DNA of 40,697 nt from Acidobacteriota bacterium (GTDB lineage: Bacteria > Acidobacteriota > Thermoanaerobaculia > Thermoanaerobaculales > Sulfomarinibacteraceae): contig JAHECW010000031.1 of NCBI GenBank assembly GCA_024641545.1, forward strand, positions 1 through 40,697. The letters run 5' to 3'. Shown one piece after another: positions 6,033-14,683 of the stretch. The notes below the pieces were generated by a model. The model did no database searches. It was not told the DNA's origin and was given only the letters and a program-made list of their open reading frames with translations. Position 1 is the first letter of the stretch. Every line of letters starts with the position of its first letter. Made by a program: the position numbers and the translations under genes.

Positions 6033-9000
6033 ATGGTCAGGACGGAGACCTCCGTGGCGCCGCGGTGCTCCGTTCGAGCGGTTCCCATCCTCCTTTGGTG
6101 CCTGCTGCCTTTCGGCGCCGCCATCGGGGCGCGCGCCGCGGATCCGGCGACGCCGCTGGACCTGGCGGCCCTCGGGTCGCCGACCTTTACCACCTTCACC
6201 GCCAAGGATGGTGTTCCGGACACCACGATCCTCACGATCGGCACCGATGGTGAGGGCTTTGTCTGGCTGAGCACATCGCAGGGGCTCGTCCGGTACGACG
6301 GCCACCGCTGGGAGCCGACCGCGGTACCCGAGGCATCGGCGCGCATCAGCGACATGTACCTCGACCACGAGGGCACATTCTGGGTGTCGCTCCTGTCGTC
6401 CGGCATCTCGCACCTCGACCGGGGGGGCTGGCACTTCGAAGGGCCCTCGAGCGGGCTCACCGCCAAGGGCTTCTTCAGGGTGGTCGAGGTCGCGGACGAA
6501 CTCGGACGACTCGAAACCTGGGCATTGTCGCTCGACGGTCGGCTCTTCAGTCGCACCGGGGACCGCTGGCAGGTCGATCCCGACTCCGAACAGCTCCCGC
6601 ACGAGACCCTTCTCGGGCTGGCGCGCACCCGTGAGATCGGCGGCACGACGCGGCTCTGGGTGGCGACCTACAACGACGGTCTCTGGTTCCGCGAGCAGGG
6701 CGCCGGTTGGCGCCGTTTTGCCGCCCCGGGATTCGACGCCGCCCAGGTCGACGATGTCCTGGTCACGCGGCACGAGGGGCGGGAGGAGCTGTGGATCGCC
6801 ACCTACGGCTTCGGCCTCTGGCGGATGACCGAGGACGCACTCGACCTGATCGCCGGCGAACCCGGAGAAGGGGGCAACAGCATCATCTACCGCCTCGCCG
6901 CGAGCACTCCCCAGGGTCCGGCGCGCATCGTGTGGGCGGCCACTCGGGGCGGGTTGGTGCGCGTCCACGGCACCCGGGCCGAAACCTTCGGACGACGCCA
7001 CGGGCTGCCCTCGGACGGGGTGCGCAGCGTCGATCTGTGGCGCAGCCCGGAAGGCACCGACGTGCTCTGGGCAGCCACCGAGTCCGGCGTTGTGCGAACG
7101 ATCCAGTCGGGGAACGGATGGCGTACCGCCTCGCTCATGGGATCACGCTCGAACGGCGTCTTCGGGGTCCTCGTGGAGCCCGACGGACACGGCGGTGAGC
7201 GCCTCTGGGTCGCATCGTCCGGCGACGGCCTCGGGCTCTTCGAAGACAACCGTTGGCGGATCATCGACGCTCCCATCGCCACGTTGCCCGGCTCGAACTT
7301 CCGTCTCCTGGTGCGCGCTCCGGACGAGGAAGGGCGCCTCGTGCTCTGGACCGCGGTGGAACCCGGTGAGCTTTTCAAGATCACGGAGGGACCCAGGATC
7401 GACCGGGTCGCGACCCCGTGGCCGAAGAACAGCGGCCAACACGTGTTGGATCTGTTGACGCGCATGACCGACCGTGGTTACGAGCTCTGGGTCGCGACGC
7501 GTGAGAGCGGCATCTACCTAATGCGGAACGGTCGCTGGGAGGCCACCCCCGCGGCGGGCGTGGTCGGGCAGTGGCGGGTCGCCAAGCTTCTCGAGCAGTT
7601 CGATCGGGAGGGACGCTCCTGGCTCTGGGCGACCTCGAACCAGGGGCTTGCCCGCCTCGACCACGACGGCTGGACCCTGCTCGGGGGCGATGACCTGCCT
7701 TCGTCCGACCTCATCGGGCTCGACCTGATTCCGGACGCCGGTGGACACCCCGTGCTGTGGATCGGCAGCGCCGGGAACGGCATCATCCGTCTCGACGTGA
7801 GCGACCCGCTCGAGCCGCGGGTTCTCGCGCCCGAAGACCTTCCCCCTCTGCCGGACCCGGGCGTGTACAGCGCCAAGCGCGATTCTCAAGGGCGGATCTA
7901 CCTGTGCACGAACAACGGCGTCCAGCAGCTGACACCCAACGCGTCCGGAGGATTCGACAGCCGCATCTTCGGTCGCCGTGACGGAATTCTGCACGAAGAG
8001 TGCAACACCAATGCCCAGTTCATCGATGACCACGACCGCTTCTGGGCGGGGACGCTGGCCGGGCTCAGCGTGTACGACCCCGCCGACGTGGTCCCGGAAC
8101 GGCATCCGAAAAACCTCCTCCTTCGGCGCGTCCGGGTTGATGGGGAAGAGGTCAACCCCTCCTCGGTGCGGATTCCCCCCGACGCCAGGGAGGTCGACTT
8201 CGAGGCGGCGCTGCTGACCTGGCAGCGCGAGGACGAGACCCGATTCCGCTGGCAGCTGGTCGGCCACGAGTCGCAGCCCGGTGCGTGGGTCGCGGACAAC
8301 CGCCGCGTCTACGGGAAACCACCGCCGGGGAACTACCTGCTGCGGATCGAAGGGCGCGACTACGCGGACCTGCCCAGCCGGCCGGTCGAGCTCCCGGTCG
8401 AGGTTCTGCCCGCCTGGTGGGAGCGGACGTCGGTGCGGGTCGTCAGCGCTGCGGGGTTGATCCTCGCTGTCGCGGGCGCCTACCGTCGCCGGATCCGCTG
8501 GTTGTCAACCCGGAAGGTCGAGCTCGAGCAGCTCGTGACGGGGCGCACCGCCGAGCTCGCCGCCGCCAACGACCGCCTCGCCCAGCTCTCCCATGAGGAC
8601 GCCCTCACCGGCGTCGCCAACCGGCGCCGGTTCGACCAGGCCCTCAACAACGAGTGGCGGCGCGCCCTGCGCGCGGGGACCCCGCTCGGGCTGCTGCTGC
8701 TCGACGTCGACCACTTCAAGGCCTACAACGACACTCTCGGCCACCAAGCCGGCGACGCCTGCCTGCAGGCCATCGCAAAGGCGATTGCCGACGCCCACCT
8801 GCGCGCGGGAGAGCTCGTCGCGCGCTATGGCGGCGAGGAGTTCGCCGTGCTTCTCCCGGGCGCCTCCCGCAAAGGGATCCGGACATCCGCGGACACCGTC
8901 CGGCTGCGGATCGTCGAGCTCGGCCTTCCCCATCCGCAATCGTCCACGGCTCCGGTGGTGACGGTCAGCGTCGGGTTCGCCTGGACCCGGCCCGAAATCG

Positions 9001-9113
9001 GCGCCGACCCGACGTCCCTGCTCGCTGCCGCCGACGGCGCCCTCTATCTCGCCAAGCACGAGGGGCGAAACTGCACCCGCGAGGCTTCCGACGGCTGCCG
9101 CACTTCGCATTGA
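6033..9113 (+). CDS. Periplasmic-propeller (Reg_prop/Y_Y_Y) sensor diguanylate cyclase
   Basis: A 1026-residue membrane sensor. A signal peptide ends at ARA-ADP (about residue 36). Roughly residues 45-690 are repeated propeller blades with W-and-G-rich units such as GEGFVWLSTSQGLVRYDG. A Y_Y_Y domain follows (about 700-790), then one membrane helix (VRVVSAAGLILAVAGAY), a short coiled coil (ELEQLVTGRTAELAAANDR) and a GGDEF domain. The active motif is GGEEF at 933-937, so c-di-GMP synthesis is expected. The inhibitory-site position reads RAGE rather than RxxD. Such propellers usually sit on histidine kinases that sense polysaccharides. ATG 6033 is preferred over GTG 5985 because it starts the signal peptide and follows a TATAAT box. 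No partner gene is adjacent. Confidence 0.9.
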   Translation: MVRTETSVAPRCSVRAVPILLWCLLPFGAAIGARAADPATPLDLAALGSPTFTTFTAKDGVPDTTILTIGTDGEGFVWLSTSQGLVRYDGHRWEPTAVPEASARISDMYLDHEGTFWVSLLSSGISHLDRGGWHFEGPSSGLTAKGFFRVVEVADELGRLETWALSLDGRLFSRTGDRWQVDPDSEQLPHETLLGLARTREIGGTTRLWVATYNDGLWFREQGAGWRRFAAPGFDAAQVDDVLVTRHEGREELWIATYGFGLWRMTEDALDLIAGEPGEGGNSIIYRLAASTPQGPARIVWAATRGGLVRVHGTRAETFGRRHGLPSDGVRSVDLWRSPEGTDVLWAATESGVVRTIQSGNGWRTASLMGSRSNGVFGVLVEPDGHGGERLWVASSGDGLGLFEDNRWRIIDAPIATLPGSNFRLLVRAPDEEGRLVLWTAVEPGELFKITEGPRIDRVATPWPKNSGQHVLDLLTRMTDRGYELWVATRESGIYLMRNGRWEATPAAGVVGQWRVAKLLEQFDREGRSWLWATSNQGLARLDHDGWTLLGGDDLPSSDLIGLDLIPDAGGHPVLWIGSAGNGIIRLDVSDPLEPRVLAPEDLPPLPDPGVYSAKRDSQGRIYLCTNNGVQQLTPNASGGFDSRIFGRRDGILHEECNTNAQFIDDHDRFWAGTLAGLSVYDPADVVPERHPKNLLLRRVRVDGEEVNPSSVRIPPDAREVDFEAALLTWQREDETRFRWQLVGHESQPGAWVADNRRVYGKPPPGNYLLRIEGRDYADLPSRPVELPVEVLPAWWERTSVRVVSAAGLILAVAGAYRRRIRWLSTRKVELEQLVTGRTAELAAANDRLAQLSHEDALTGVANRRRFDQALNNEWRRALRAGTPLGLLLLDVDHFKAYNDTLGHQAGDACLQAIAKAIADAHLRAGELVARYGGEEFAVLLPGASRKGIRTSADTVRLRIVELGLPHPQSSTAPVVTVSVGFAWTRPEIGADPTSLLAAADGALYLAKHEGRNCTREASDGCRTSH

Positions 9114-9124
9114 CGCTGATGATG

Positions 9125-9149
9125 ATGGGTGCCACGTTCAGAATGCACC
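9125..9149. repeat. GGGTGCC palindromic repeat, copy 1
   Basis: ATGGGTGCCACGTTCA followed by GAATGCACC; GGTGC (9128-9132) can pair with GCACC (9145-9149). It is the first of six related intergenic copies in 9.1-16.5 kb and lies 12 bp after the diguanylate cyclase stop. The rest of the 9114-9284 gap holds nothing else I recognise. Confidence 0.6.
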
Positions 9150-9284
9150 GTTGTTGATGGGTTGGCGAGCAGCTGACACGAGAGATCACCAGCGGGGCTG
9201 GAGAGCCTACCGGGGAAGAGGTGGTGCTGCCCGGAGATTCCAGGGACGATCTAGAATGGCTTCCAGGGGAATTTCGGTACCGCT

Positions 9285-9791
9285 ATGTTCGACCAATCGA
9301 CAGGCTCCCGTGACTCGCGCCTCTCCTGGAGCCTCTTGTTGGCGATTGCGCTGGCGGCAATCGGACTGGCCAGGCTTTTCAGCGACTTTCTTACGGACAT
9401 CGACCCAACCTGGGCGTTGTGCCTCGGCGACTCGCCTCTACGTTTCTTGGCACGAACCACCGACGGCTCGCTTGCAGGCGACCTCAATGTCCAGTACTTC
9501 AAGGTGATGGCAATCCCTTGCGGTATGGCTCTCATCTTCCTTGTCAACGGTGGTCTGACCGGTGGAATTGCCGCAGCGGAGCGACGCTGGGCGAGTCCTC
9601 GGTTCCGCTTGACCTGCATCGTCGCTTTGGCCGCGGTCTGTGCATTATGCGAAGTCGAGAAGGCCACCCACCTTCTGGGCCTCCCAACCGGGCTTGTGAA
9701 GGGCGAGCGAGCGTGGCTTAACCACGTAGTCCATAACGTTGGCGGTATCTTGTCCTACCCGTTGTCGTTCCTGTTTCGGTATCGAGCATGA
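9285..9791 (+). CDS. Small integral membrane protein of unknown function
   Basis: A 168-residue protein with about four hydrophobic segments, near residues 14-32, 73-92, 106-122 and 145-163. Between the first two lies a polar, probably extracytoplasmic loop containing CLGDSPLRFLARTTDGS. I do not recognise the family. GC content looks lower than in the flanking genes, and the gene is bracketed by two copies of the GGGTGCC repeat (9125 and 9791), which suggests it may have been acquired. ATG 9285 has only a distant, weak AGGGGAA upstream, so the start is uncertain; downstream methionines would delete the first membrane segment. Confidence 0.6.
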   Translation: MFDQSTGSRDSRLSWSLLLAIALAAIGLARLFSDFLTDIDPTWALCLGDSPLRFLARTTDGSLAGDLNVQYFKVMAIPCGMALIFLVNGGLTGGIAAAERRWASPRFRLTCIVALAAVCALCEVEKATHLLGLPTGLVKGERAWLNHVVHNVGGILSYPLSFLFRYRA

Positions 9792-9820
9792 TGGGTGCCC
9801 CGAGAAGTCACGAGGCACCT
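9791..9820. repeat. GGGTGCC palindromic repeat, copy 2
   Basis: GGTGCC (9794-9799) and GGCACC (9814-9819) form a hairpin, extended by CG/CG pairs, around an 8-nt loop. It begins at the last base of the stop codon of the membrane protein gene. It could act as a weak 3'-end hairpin, but no T tract follows. Confidence 0.55.
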
Positions 9821-9912
9821 ATCGGAGCTCCGAAATCCTGCCCTGCACCCCATTTTCGAAACCAATCCGGGGGTATTTCGTCTCTCTCGGGGGATCCGTC
9901 AGGAGGTTCACG

Positions 9913-10401
9913 ATGAGTGCCGCTCGAGCCCTGGTTTTGCTGACCACCTTGATTCTGCCGGCCGTCCCGGCATTCACGACCGAGCCCATGTCCGACGAGG
10001 CCGTGCTTCGTGAGATCAAAGAAGTCCTGTGGCCGAAGGCATACTTCGAACAGGACACGGCGCTTCTCGATCGAATCCTGGCCGACGAATTCAAGTTGAT
10101 CGACGGCAGCGGCGCCTGGTCGACAAAGGACGAGGAGCTCGAATGGGTGGCCGACAACGAACCCTCCTACGACTCGCTGGTCTTCGAGATCCGGCGGCTC
10201 GAGATTTTTAACGGCGATGCTGCAATCGTCGCCGGAACCGGCACGGTACACGCTTCGGACGAGACCGGCCCCTACGTCGCGGAGTATCAGTCGACCAACG
10301 TCTTCGTGAAACGAGCCGGAGTATGGAGAGCGGTCTCGTCGCACGTTTCCGGGTACCGGCGAGAACAGGTGAACGGTCAGTCGGCCATCCCGTCGAGGTA
10401 G
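9913..10401 (+). CDS. Secreted DUF4440/SnoaL-like protein
   Basis: A 162-residue protein. Residues 1-21 form a signal peptide (hydrophobic ALVLLTTLILPAVPAF). The mature part has the cone-shaped SnoaL-like/DUF4440 pattern: EAVLREIKEVLWPKAYFEQD, then LLDRILADEFKLIDGSG, a middle strand with GDAAIVAGTGTVHA, and a closing STNVFVKRAGVWRAVSSH. These domains bind small ligands or act as weak enzymes; the specific role is unknown. ATG 9913 has a strong AGGAGG ribosome site at 9901-9906. The 3' end overlaps by 25 bp a short convergent open frame. It appears to be a single gene. Confidence 0.8.
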   Translation: MSAARALVLLTTLILPAVPAFTTEPMSDEAVLREIKEVLWPKAYFEQDTALLDRILADEFKLIDGSGAWSTKDEELEWVADNEPSYDSLVFEIRRLEIFNGDAAIVAGTGTVHASDETGPYVAEYQSTNVFVKRAGVWRAVSSHVSGYRREQVNGQSAIPSR

Positions 10402-10544
10402 GCCTCGGCGTCGGCGAGGGACGAAAAGTCCTTGACCGGGTAGGTGGCCTTGATCTCACGCTGCAGGCGTCCGAGCTCGAGCGGTCCGAAGACGCTTCCT
10501 TGGCCCACCCGTGCAGCCGCGCGGCAGCCGTTGTCGCCGGCCAT
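10377..10544 (-). pseudogene. Short ORF or gene remnant, unknown family
   Basis: A 55-residue frame beginning MAGDNGCRAAARVG and ending SSLADAEAYLDGMAD. The same frame stays open upstream of the ATG (GLFVRAAIPKIIR) back to a TGA near 10594, and that stretch also looks protein-like, so this may be the 3' end of a decayed gene rather than a complete small gene. It overlaps the end of the DUF4440 gene on the opposite strand. No ribosome site precedes the ATG. The remainder of the 10402-10759 gap holds repeat copy 3 and an inverted repeat. Confidence 0.35.
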
Positions 10545-10610
10545 CCTGATTATCTTCGGAATCGCCGCGCGAACGAAGAGTCCTGCGTCCCATCATACCG
10601 ATGGGAGCGG

Positions 10611-10690
10611 ATGGGTGCCGCCCTCGGCATTCTCAGCATCGTTGTGTTCCCGTCGTCGAACAACACCATGGTTTGCCAAGGGTGGCACCC
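10611..10690. repeat. GGGTGCC palindromic repeat, copy 3 (bounded element)
   Basis: GGGTGCC at 10613-10619 and GGCACCC at 10684-10690 bound a segment of about 80 bp as inverted termini. The enclosed sequence shows no coding frame. It lies between the DUF4440 gene and the Ntn/S41 fusion gene. Confidence 0.5.
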
Positions 10691-10720
10691 GCGTAACCTT
10701 TTCGTCCGTCCCGTCGTCGT

Positions 10721-10745
10721 TACGGAAGAGGTGACGAATTCCGTA
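10721..10745. promoter_or_regulatory. Inverted repeat TACGGAA-N11-TTCCGTA
   Basis: Perfect 7-bp arms at 10721-10727 and 10739-10745 sit just upstream of the ribosome site GAGGAGG of the gene at 10760. This is a candidate operator or mRNA hairpin close to the start of translation. Confidence 0.35.
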
Positions 10746-10759
10746 CACGAGGAGGACCG

Positions 10760-12937
10760 ATGAACGGAAAAGGATCTCGACGTCTCATGAGCTTGACGAC
10801 GGCCTGCGTGATCGCATCCGCTGCAGTCACTCCGGTCGCATCGGGCGAGGCCATCGACCTCGAGTTCAACCGACCATCCGCGTCCCAGAGCGAGCCCGAG
10901 CGCACCCTGGCCACCCTGGTACGGGTGCGGGGACCCGGCGGGATTCACCTCGACGGCCTTTACCTGCTTTCGCATTCCGGGGATCGAAGCGAGCTGTTCT
11001 CTCAGGAGAACCAATCGATGATCGACAACCCGCTCATTGAGCGACCCTGGAGATTCTGCAGCGTGTTCTCGTCCGGAACTGCCGACGGGATGATCGTCGG
11101 AAGAAACTGGGACAACGAAAACGTCGGATCGATCATCGTCAATTTGTACCAACCCGAAACCGGCTACCGATCGATTTCGTTCTCTAGAGCCATCGACATG
11201 AACCTCCCGTTGAACGTCGACCTTCTCGAGTTCCGAGATCACCCTGTCGCCCGAGGTCTGCTTCTGGCGCCCTTCCACTCGTTCGACGGCATCAACGAGC
11301 ATGGTCTCGTCGTCGCCGTCGCCGGGGTGAAACAGGTCGAAGTGCGCCCACGGGAAGGCAAACAGCTCGCGTATGTCCCGTACCTGATCAGGATGATCCT
11401 CGACCGTGCGAGAAACGTCGACGAGGCGGTGGACGTCGTGTCCGACTACGTCCCGTTCGACCTCGACCCCCACTCCCTCGACTCGCACATGCTGGTCGCC
11501 GATGCTGCAGGGCATTCGGCTGTCCTCGAGTACGTCGGAGACCGGTGGGAGATCTTTCCCGGCACGGGCAATTGGCAGGTAATGGAGAATCGAGCGATCC
11601 ACGGCGCGACCGACGACATGCTCAGAGCCAACGGGTGGCGACACCGGGTCATGTCCGAGGCTCTCGAGAGCTTGGAAAAGAGCCCGGACTGGGAGGAAGG
11701 GCTGGGAATCCTGGAACAGGTCGCGCAAAAAGGCACGGTTTGGTCCGCGGTGTACTCACCTTCGACCCGGGACCTCTATTTCACCGTGTACCAGAACTGG
11801 CACGAAACCTACCACCTCGAGATTCCAGAGAAAACTGCGATTGAAGCGTCTGCGCGTGCAGGCCCAATCGGCAGGACGTACTCCCCAGAGACCATCCGAG
11901 AGGACCTCGCCACTCTCTATCACGATCTCGAAGTCTCGCCGTACGACCTGTTCATCTTCACTGACAAGACCGAGCTCGACACCGAATACGAGAGGCTTCT
12001 CGGCACCATCACCGAACCCATGACCACCCGCGACGCAGCCAGGATGTTCCAGTCCTTCGTGGTGAAGGCGAAGATCTCCCATTTGACTGTCGAGTTTCCC
12101 GTCGAGGCGTTCCGGGAATGGTATCGGGCGGGAGGTCGGCTCTTTCCGTTCGATCTCGTTTTCGACGGTGATCGGCCGCTCATCGCCTATCTGCGGCCGG
12201 GCGCCTTCATGAACCTTTCGTCCAGCGACCTCTCGGAGCAGGAGACGTGGGACAACACGGAGTTCCTGTCGTTCATGGACTCGGTGTTCACCGAGATTTC
12301 CGTCAGGAAACCGAAGATCCTGATTCTCGACATCCGGGGCAATCCGGGTGGGAGCTCCACTTTCAGCAATCCGATGATCGCCTATGTGGCGGACCGGCCC
12401 TTTCGGGAGGCCTCCGAGGCGCGCTTTCGAACCAGCCGCCACACCAAAGACTTCTGGCGGGACCTGCAGGACGTCGACGATCCTATGATCGTGGAGCTGA
12501 AAGAACAGATCATGACCAGGGAGGACGGGGAGCGCTGGAGCGAGGTGGCAGAACCGTATCCACCACGAACGGACGCGTTGCGATTCGAAGGCAGGGTCGT
12601 TGCCCTCGTCGATCGGTTCTCGTATTCCAACGCAGCGGCGGTGGCCGCCATCCTTCAGGACCACGACTTTGCGACGCTGGTGGGCGAGGAGACCTCGTTC
12701 AACCCCTCCAACTGCGGTGGCGTCCACACCTTCAACCTGCCCCACACCCGGATGGAGGTGGTCTATCCGAAGATGTGCGGCGTCAGACCGAGCGGCGACG
12801 TGAGCCCCCATGGCGTCATCCCGGACCACGAGGTGCACCAGGACTACTTCACCGATGAGGACGAGATTCTGGAGGAGGCGTTGCGGATCATCCGGGAGCC
12901 GACGACGGGTACAGGGATCAGCATGGTCGCACTGTGA
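10760..12937 (+). CDS. Secreted fusion: choloylglycine/acyltransferase-type Ntn hydrolase plus S41 peptidase-like domain
   Basis: A 725-residue exported protein with an N-terminal signal segment (about 10-29). Residues 95-360 look like an Ntn hydrolase of the penicillin acylase/C45 acyltransferase group: C100 in RFCSVFSSG is the presumed nucleophile after propeptide removal, followed by GRNWD and HSFDGINEHGLVVAV. Residues 430-710 look like a C-terminal processing peptidase (S41) core: ILILDIRGNPGGSS, then VALVDRFSYSNAAAVAAIL with S623 the likely catalytic Ser, and VGEETSFNP. The usual PDZ domain is not evident. ATG 10760 has GAGGAGG 6-7 bases upstream. The likely task is amide or peptide-bond hydrolysis outside the cytoplasm; substrates are unknown. 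No operon partner is evident. Confidence 0.8.
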   Translation: MNGKGSRRLMSLTTACVIASAAVTPVASGEAIDLEFNRPSASQSEPERTLATLVRVRGPGGIHLDGLYLLSHSGDRSELFSQENQSMIDNPLIERPWRFCSVFSSGTADGMIVGRNWDNENVGSIIVNLYQPETGYRSISFSRAIDMNLPLNVDLLEFRDHPVARGLLLAPFHSFDGINEHGLVVAVAGVKQVEVRPREGKQLAYVPYLIRMILDRARNVDEAVDVVSDYVPFDLDPHSLDSHMLVADAAGHSAVLEYVGDRWEIFPGTGNWQVMENRAIHGATDDMLRANGWRHRVMSEALESLEKSPDWEEGLGILEQVAQKGTVWSAVYSPSTRDLYFTVYQNWHETYHLEIPEKTAIEASARAGPIGRTYSPETIREDLATLYHDLEVSPYDLFIFTDKTELDTEYERLLGTITEPMTTRDAARMFQSFVVKAKISHLTVEFPVEAFREWYRAGGRLFPFDLVFDGDRPLIAYLRPGAFMNLSSSDLSEQETWDNTEFLSFMDSVFTEISVRKPKILILDIRGNPGGSSTFSNPMIAYVADRPFREASEARFRTSRHTKDFWRDLQDVDDPMIVELKEQIMTREDGERWSEVAEPYPPRTDALRFEGRVVALVDRFSYSNAAAVAAILQDHDFATLVGEETSFNPSNCGGVHTFNLPHTRMEVVYPKMCGVRPSGDVSPHGVIPDHEVHQDYFTDEDEILEEALRIIREPTTGTGISMVAL

Positions 12938-12959
12938 CAGGTGACTCGTTCCGAATGTT

Positions 12960-13012
12960 CGGGTGCCTTTCAAGGCGCCAGGCCCGACAACAACTGTTAA
13001 GTGTGGCACCCG
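12960..13012. repeat. GGGTGCC palindromic repeat, copy 4
   Basis: CGGGTGCC (12960-12967) and GGCACCCG (13005-13012) are perfect 8-bp inverted arms around 37 bp. The element fills most of the gap between the convergent fusion gene (stop 12937) and the phosphate transporter gene (stop 13045). Confidence 0.6.
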
Positions 13013-13044
13013 TCGGCAGCGTCCACGATCGCCGGTCGACCCGA

Positions 13045-14043
13045 TCAGCCGGAGAACCCTGCCGCAGCGACCAGGAACCACGCCAGCGCCGCGACAGCCG
13101 CCGCCGCCGGGATGGTGAGCACCCACGCCCAGACGATGCGGTAGGCCATGCCCCAGCGGATCGCTCCCATGCGGACCGGCGCACCGACCCCGATGATGGC
13201 GCCGGTGATGGTGTGGGTGGTCGAAACCGGGATGCCGCCGAGAGTCGACAGCAGGATCGAGCACCCGGCCGCGGTCTCGGCGCAGAAGCCGTCGACCGGC
13301 CGCAGCTTGGTCATCCGCATCCCGAGGGTCTCGATGACCTTCCAGCCACCGGCCAGGGTGCCGAGCGCGATCGCCCCGTGGCACGCCAGGACCACCCACA
13401 GCGGGACGTAGAACGTGTCGCCCAGGTAACCGGTGCTGAAGAGCAGTACGGCGATGATGCCCATGGTCTTCTGGGCGTCGTTGGCGCCGTGGCCGAGGCT
13501 GTACAGTGCAGCCGAGAGCAGCTGCAGCCGCCGGAACCAGCGATCCACGGGGCCGGGTGCGGCGCGCCGGCAGATCCACAGCACGGAAACCATCAGCACA
13601 GCCCCGAGGATGAAGCCGACGAGCGGCGCGACAACGATGAAGACGGCGATCCTGATCAGACTCGGGGCCAGCAGGGCGCCGAACCCGGCCTTGGCCATCC
13701 CCGCGCCGACCAGGGCTCCGACCAGGGCGTGTGAAACGCTGATCGGCAGTCCGACCTGGGTGCACAGCCAGGTCCAGACGGTGGCGCCGATCAGCGTCGC
13801 GAACAGCATCGGCGGGCTGATGACGCCGGGGTCGACGACGCCCTTGCCGATGGTGTTCGCGACGTGGACCCCAAAGACGAAGGCCGCGGCGAAGTTGAAG
13901 AAGGCCGCCCAGAGCACCGCCAGGCGCGGCGACAGGACGCGGGTCGAGACGACGGTGGCGATTGAGTTCGCAGCGTCGTTCATCCCGTTGAGGAAGTCGA
14001 ACAGCAGGGCCAGTCCCACCAGGAAGATGACAAACGCGAGCAT
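13045..14043 (-). CDS. Inorganic phosphate transporter, PiT family
   Basis: A 332-residue polytopic membrane protein with about ten hydrophobic segments. It contains both copies of the PiT signature: GMNDAANSIATVVSTR near residue 20 and GHGANDAQKTMGIIAV in the middle, plus PVSTTHTITGAIIGVG near the C-terminus. PiT proteins take up metal-phosphate with protons or sodium. The start may be ATG 14043 or GTG 14046, directly adjacent in frame; ATG is taken. The DUF47 (PhoU-like) gene ends 10 bp upstream on the same strand, the usual pit-accessory pairing, so the two form an operon. Confidence 0.92.
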   Translation of the reverse strand: MLAFVIFLVGLALLFDFLNGMNDAANSIATVVSTRVLSPRLAVLWAAFFNFAAAFVFGVHVANTIGKGVVDPGVISPPMLFATLIGATVWTWLCTQVGLPISVSHALVGALVGAGMAKAGFGALLAPSLIRIAVFIVVAPLVGFILGAVLMVSVLWICRRAAPGPVDRWFRRLQLLSAALYSLGHGANDAQKTMGIIAVLLFSTGYLGDTFYVPLWVVLACHGAIALGTLAGGWKVIETLGMRMTKLRPVDGFCAETAAGCSILLSTLGGIPVSTTHTITGAIIGVGAPVRMGAIRWGMAYRIVWAWVLTIPAAAAVAALAWFLVAAAGFSG

Positions 14044-14053
14044 CACCGCCGCC

Positions 14054-14683
14054 CTACCCGTGCGCCAGCACGATCCCCTCGACGATGTCGGCCACGTCCT
14101 CGCAGCAGTCGGTGGCCTCCTCCATCAGATCGAGGATCTCCTTCCACTTGATGAACTCGAATGGGTCGTTCTCCTCCTTGAGCAGCAGCGCAACCGCCTC
14201 CCGCCGCTGCCGGTCGGCCTCGTTTTCGCGGGTGTTGATGTCGACGGTGAGGGCGAGGATGCGCTCCTTCTTCTTCTTCAAGGTCCGCAGCAGGCTCACC
14301 ATCTCCTGCACCGAGCGCGCGGCCGCGTCGAGGGTGACGGCAAGATCGCGCGCCCCGGCGATCCGGCTCCGCGGTTGGTAGAGCACGAGCCGCGAGCCTG
14401 CCGCGTTGGCGAGGTCCAGGATGTCGTCTATGCGGGTCACCAGGCGGTGGATGTCGAGCCGGTCGAGGGGCGTGACGAAGGTCCTGTGGAGATGGGCCAT
14501 CGCCCGGTGCACGGTCTCGTCGGCGCGATGCTCGCACTCGTGGAGGCGATCGCCCATCTCACCGCTCCGGTCGCCGTCGGTCATCATCTGCCGGAGCACA
14601 TCGACACCGTCGACGATGCAGCCCGTCAGCTCGTCGAACATGGTGAAGAACTCCTCGTCGCGCGGCACGATGGAACGCAGCAT
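14054..14683 (-). CDS. DUF47/PhoU-like phosphate transport accessory protein
   Basis: A 209-residue, mostly helical protein of the DUF47 family (PhoU-related, TIGR00153 type). It has charged heptad stretches, for example the KKKKERILALTVDINTRENE region, and the family pattern HECEHRADETVHRAM near residue 50. These proteins are encoded next to PiT transporters and are thought to modulate them, probably through metal-bound PhoU-type bundles. ATG 14683 is chosen because GGGAGG precedes it by 6 bases; the open frame upstream to 14860 has no similarity to the family. It is the first gene of the two-gene phosphate operon. Confidence 0.9.
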   Translation of the reverse strand: MLRSIVPRDEEFFTMFDELTGCIVDGVDVLRQMMTDGDRSGEMGDRLHECEHRADETVHRAMAHLHRTFVTPLDRLDIHRLVTRIDDILDLANAAGSRLVLYQPRSRIAGARDLAVTLDAAARSVQEMVSLLRTLKKKKERILALTVDINTRENEADRQRREAVALLLKEENDPFEFIKWKEILDLMEEATDCCEDVADIVEGIVLAHG

